From Polyangiaceae bacterium (GTDB taxonomy: Bacteria > Myxococcota_A > Polyangia > Polyangiales > Polyangiaceae), in NCBI GenBank assembly GCA_025934595.1, contig JAICXU010000117.1, positions 1 to 7,950 on the forward strand: a stretch of DNA of 7,950 bases. Reading direction: 5' to 3'. Below the pieces are notes generated by a model. The model worked only from the letters and a program-made list of their open reading frames with translations, did not search any database and was not told where the DNA came from. Position numbers and translations under genes: made by a program. Shown here one piece after another: positions 5,739-7,950 of this stretch (within the stretch, counting starts at the first letter, position 1; every line of letters starts with the position of its first letter).

Positions 5739-7744
5739 CAGGTAACGCCCGGCTTCGCTTTCCCATTCGTCGTCTCGAGGCTCGCGAAGACTTGCGCGCG
5801 TACTTTGTCGCGCAAGGCGTTCACCGCTGCGGGCACCTCTTGTGAGGATCCAGGCGTTTTTTGCGCCTCGATCTCACCGAGCTTGTCGCTCAGCATCGCC
5901 AAGAGACCTTCGATGAGGCTCGCGTTGCCGCTCCCTTGGGAGCCCACGACGACGCGCGGGACGACGTCGACTTTGGCTTCCGCGATGGCTTGGGCGAACT
6001 TGCTCATCACCTCCTGCGTGACTTGGAATTTCGGACCACCGTATGCGCGCACTTGCTCTTCGACCGCGATGGCTTGCGCGATGCCGATGCGCGCCGCCTT
6101 TTCTGCCTCGGCCTCCGCGAGGCAACGGATCTTTTCTGCTTCCTGCACCGAGCGCTGGAACGCGGCGCGTCCTTCGTTCGATTGCACCGTGATCGAGATC
6201 TCGCTCTCGGTGACGAGCCCTTGTTGACGCGCACGCGCCTCGGCTTCGCGGAGCTCGCGCTCTTTGACCGCCGCTTTTTCTTGCCGCGCGTACGTCTCGA
6301 CTTGCTCCTCCGCGATCTGCCGCGAGCGGAGCTGCATCAAGATGGTCTCGATGTGCTGATCCTCGCCGCTCGATTGAGGCGTACCGATGAGGACCTCTTC
6401 GAGCTCGAGATTGTAGTGAGCGAACTTCTCCTTCATCTCGAGGCTCGAGGTGTTCTGAATCTCCGCGCGCTGCTGGAGCAGCTCGATGAGCGTTCGGGTC
6501 TGTCCGACGTTCTTGAAGTACGCCGCCACCATCGGGTCGAGCGTTTGCTCGACGAGCCTCTTGATGTCGCCGAAGCGCTGGATGACGAGCGGCGCTTTCT
6601 TGTAATCGATGTGCACGACGACGCTGAGAGGCAGCGACGGCTCGAACGCATCTTTCGTGATGAGCGACACTTCCGCGAGGTTCTCGTCGAAGCGATGCGA
6701 TCCCGACTCGGAACGGTTCCACTTCAAGATGAAGTTCGTCGTGGGGATCATGATGACTTTGCCCGCGTACGTGTTGAACGCGTATTTTCCGGGCAAAAGC
6801 GGCTCGCTCCAGACGCCGCGCGTGCCCTTCTCGACGAGCTCGCCGTGCTTGTAGTCGGCGCCGCTCAAGTCGGCGCCGGCGTTACCGGTGTACGAAACGA
6901 CGACGCCCACGTAGCCGACTTCGACGATGGTCTTCGGGATCGTCTCGACGGTGGCGAAGAGACGATTCACGTAGTGCGTTCCATCGACCAAGACTTGGAG
7001 CTGACGACCGCGGAAACCACCCGCGGCGAGGAAACGCTCCGGATCTTGGAAGTTGTTGTGATAGGTCGACGCGGATTGCGGATCGTCGCCGACGATGGGA
7101 GCGATGATCTGCCCTTGCGGAAGCGCCGGACCATCGTGCACGGTGACGACGCCGACGGCGTCATCGGTGCCTTTGATCACGACCGGCTGAAAACCGTGCC
7201 GCTCGTGAATGGTCTGCGCCATCTGTTGGAACATGGGGCCCTCGTTCTCCGCGAGCGGCAGGTGATAGACCTGCGCTTCGGTGATCACGACGAAGAGACC
7301 GAGATGCACGGCATACGTTCCTTCCCGCAAAATCGCGCGTTGCGGTCCGCGTTGGCCGCCGCCTCGAAGAAACGAATCGGCATCTTGGAATTGATTCGTC
7401 GCGACCGTGTGCGCGAGCGTCTGCGTCGGCGCGAGCGCTTCACCGTCGCGCGCGTAGACGTAACCGATGCGACCTTGCGGGATCGTGACGAGCGGCATCA
7501 CGTGCACGCGGTACTGCAGCGGCATCAAGAAATGCATGCCACCGCGCAGCATGTGAGGTTGAAAACCCGCTTCGCCGGCGAGAGCAATGATGCCGCTCTT
7601 CACCGATCCGTTGGCGCTCCACCTTTTCTCGACGATGCCGACGCGATCGTTCGGAATGTAACGAACGCCCGACATCACGAAGAGAAGCGCGAAAAACACG
7701 ACGACCCCGACCGCAATGAAAGCGATCCCACCCAGCGCGAACAT
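5726..7744 (-). CDS. Large SPFH/flotillin-like membrane scaffold protein with repeated N-terminal modules
   Basis: This 672-residue protein has one N-terminal membrane segment (ALGGIAFIAVGVVVFFALLF, 3-22). SPFH-like sequence follows: four related units begin at VG-x-V near residues 35, 93, 197 and 276, several ending in a G-x-Y turn. The last unit leads into the rest of an SPFH domain (about 336-455, including LSVVVHIDYKKAPLVIQRFG). A charged Ala/Glu-rich coiled coil (about 470-560, with QEKAAVKERELREAEARARQ and EAEKIRCLAEAEAEKAARIG) is typical of flotillins, and the tail ends in a hydrophilic segment. Flotillins oligomerise at the membrane, organise microdomains and affect protein quality control and envelope homeostasis. 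At 672 residues it is longer than common bacterial FloT (about 500), mainly through the extra N-terminal units. The frame is open to 7867, but ATG 7744 is chosen because AAAGGAG precedes it by 5 nt and the membrane segment starts right after. No nfeD-like partner is visible. Confidence 0.88.
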   Translation of the reverse strand: MFALGGIAFIAVGVVVFFALLFVMSGVRYIPNDRVGIVEKRWSANGSVKSGIIALAGEAGFQPHMLRGGMHFLMPLQYRVHVMPLVTIPQGRIGYVYARDGEALAPTQTLAHTVATNQFQDADSFLRGGGQRGPQRAILREGTYAVHLGLFVVITEAQVYHLPLAENEGPMFQQMAQTIHERHGFQPVVIKGTDDAVGVVTVHDGPALPQGQIIAPIVGDDPQSASTYHNNFQDPERFLAAGGFRGRQLQVLVDGTHYVNRLFATVETIPKTIVEVGYVGVVVSYTGNAGADLSGADYKHGELVEKGTRGVWSEPLLPGKYAFNTYAGKVIMIPTTNFILKWNRSESGSHRFDENLAEVSLITKDAFEPSLPLSVVVHIDYKKAPLVIQRFGDIKRLVEQTLDPMVAAYFKNVGQTRTLIELLQQRAEIQNTSSLEMKEKFAHYNLELEEVLIGTPQSSGEDQHIETILMQLRSRQIAEEQVETYARQEKAAVKERELREAEARARQQGLVTESEISITVQSNEGRAAFQRSVQEAEKIRCLAEAEAEKAARIGIAQAIAVEEQVRAYGGPKFQVTQEVMSKFAQAIAEAKVDVVPRVVVGSQGSGNASLIEGLLAMLSDKLGEIEAQKTPGSSQEVPAAVNALRDKVRAQVFASLETTNGKAKPGVTWKSQ
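6740..7645 (-). repeat. Four degenerate SPFH-type repeat units in the flotillin-like protein (residues 34-335)
   Basis: Units start at V35-G36, I93-G94, V197-G198 and V276-G277. Units 2 and 3 are the closest: NQFQDADSFLRGGGQRGPQ (117-135) and NNFQDPERFLAAGGFRGRQ (230-248) are identical at 11 of 19 positions and lead into EGTYAVH and DGTHYVN. Unit 1 (MLRGGMHFLMP) and unit 4 (LLPGKYAFN) keep the turn only loosely. The repeats are at protein level; no strong DNA repeat is apparent. Confidence 0.55.
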
Positions 7745-7749
7745 GCTGG

Positions 7750-7756
7750 CTCCTTT
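7750..7756 (-). promoter_or_regulatory. Ribosome binding site fixing the flotillin start
   Basis: On the minus strand AAAGGAG lies 5 nt before ATG 7744. It is the clearest Shine-Dalgarno sequence in the window and decides the start against the upstream in-frame ATG at 7867, whose extra 41 residues (rich in R, E and S) would precede the membrane segment. Confidence 0.8.
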
Positions 7757-7950
7757 GGCTCTCTCGAATGGGAAGACGAGAGCTTCGATACTGCTTTCGT
7801 CGGCTTTCTCCCAATGAAGCTGCGGCCGACGTACGCGATGGCTTCGACCGAGAACTTGGCTACGCACCAGCGCGCGACAAGGGGAGAACGCGTATGGTCA
7901 CGGGGCCGATTTGGCCTGGTATTTTCCGATTGAAATCGATTTTCAGTTAG
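7757..7950. other. Upstream region of the flotillin gene; no firm gene
   Basis: I see no confident coding region, RNA gene or clear promoter here. The right end (7911-7950) is noticeably more AT-rich than the rest and contains the palindrome AAATCGATTT, so the flotillin promoter may lie there. On the plus strand AAGGGGAGA precedes ATG 7894, which opens an 18-codon frame ending at TAG 7948-7950; it is too short to call. Confidence 0.4.

Noticed and set aside
7745..7867. Longer flotillin start at ATG 7867
   Set aside because: The 41-residue extension is unrelated to flotillins and would place polar residues before the membrane segment, while ATG 7744 has an ideal Shine-Dalgarno sequence.
5861..7933. 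690-codon plus-strand frame
   Set aside because: It is antisense to the flotillin gene, whose membrane segment, SPFH features, coiled coil and ribosome binding site are all convincing.
1..7950. CRISPR array, tRNA/rRNA, insertion sequence, prophage or defence system
   Set aside because: I saw no spaced identical repeats, tRNA-like cloverleaf, transposase, integrase or terminal inverted repeats. The genes look chromosomal with uniform codon use.

Overview
The window is high-GC bacterial DNA with G/C-rich third codon positions. Because of this, long open frames also run antisense to the real genes. The gene content (a type IV pilus PilM, a LysM/M15-type cell-wall protein, a FliA/WhiG-like sigma factor with a sigma-54-like site at its start, and a very large SPFH/flotillin protein) suggests a Gram-negative bacterium, most plausibly a Myxococcota/deltaproteobacterial lineage. 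That placement is inference from composition and gene families, not a database match.

Layout: (1) 1-1029, minus: nearly complete pilM, running off the left edge; its usual partners pilN/pilO/pilP/pilQ would lie outside the window. (2) 1129-2199, plus, divergent from pilM: a secreted protein with a LysM domain, an intact H-x6-D / H-x-D zinc-peptidase core (DUF882/YcbK-like) and a proline-rich tail. (3) 2200-2344: intergenic region with a perfect 14-bp palindrome at the preceding stop codon, a small hairpin, an AT-rich promoter-like patch and a sigma-54-like -24/-12 element just before the next start codon. (4) 2345-2983, plus: a small FliA/WhiG-type sigma factor whose region 3 looks reduced. 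(5) 3005-5617, minus, convergent with the sigma gene across only 21 bp: an exported 870-residue protein whose C-terminal 500 residues are two diverged copies of a phosphodiester-glycosidase (NAGPA/DUF2233)-like module. (6) 5618-5725: intergenic, with a strong hairpin plus T-tract oriented against both flanking genes. (7) 5726-7744, minus: a 672-residue SPFH/flotillin-like membrane protein with repeated N-terminal modules. (8) 7745-7950: flotillin upstream region with a clear ribosome binding site and nothing else firm.

Most genes face the cell envelope: pilus assembly platform, peptidoglycan-associated peptidase, exported glycosidase-like protein, membrane-microdomain scaffold. Nothing shows that they form one pathway. 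They are arranged as separate transcription units rather than one operon, and there is no sign of a mobile element, CRISPR array or RNA gene. The least ordinary points are the internal duplication in the 870-residue protein, the repeated units of the SPFH protein, and the transcription signals around the sigma factor and its convergent neighbour.
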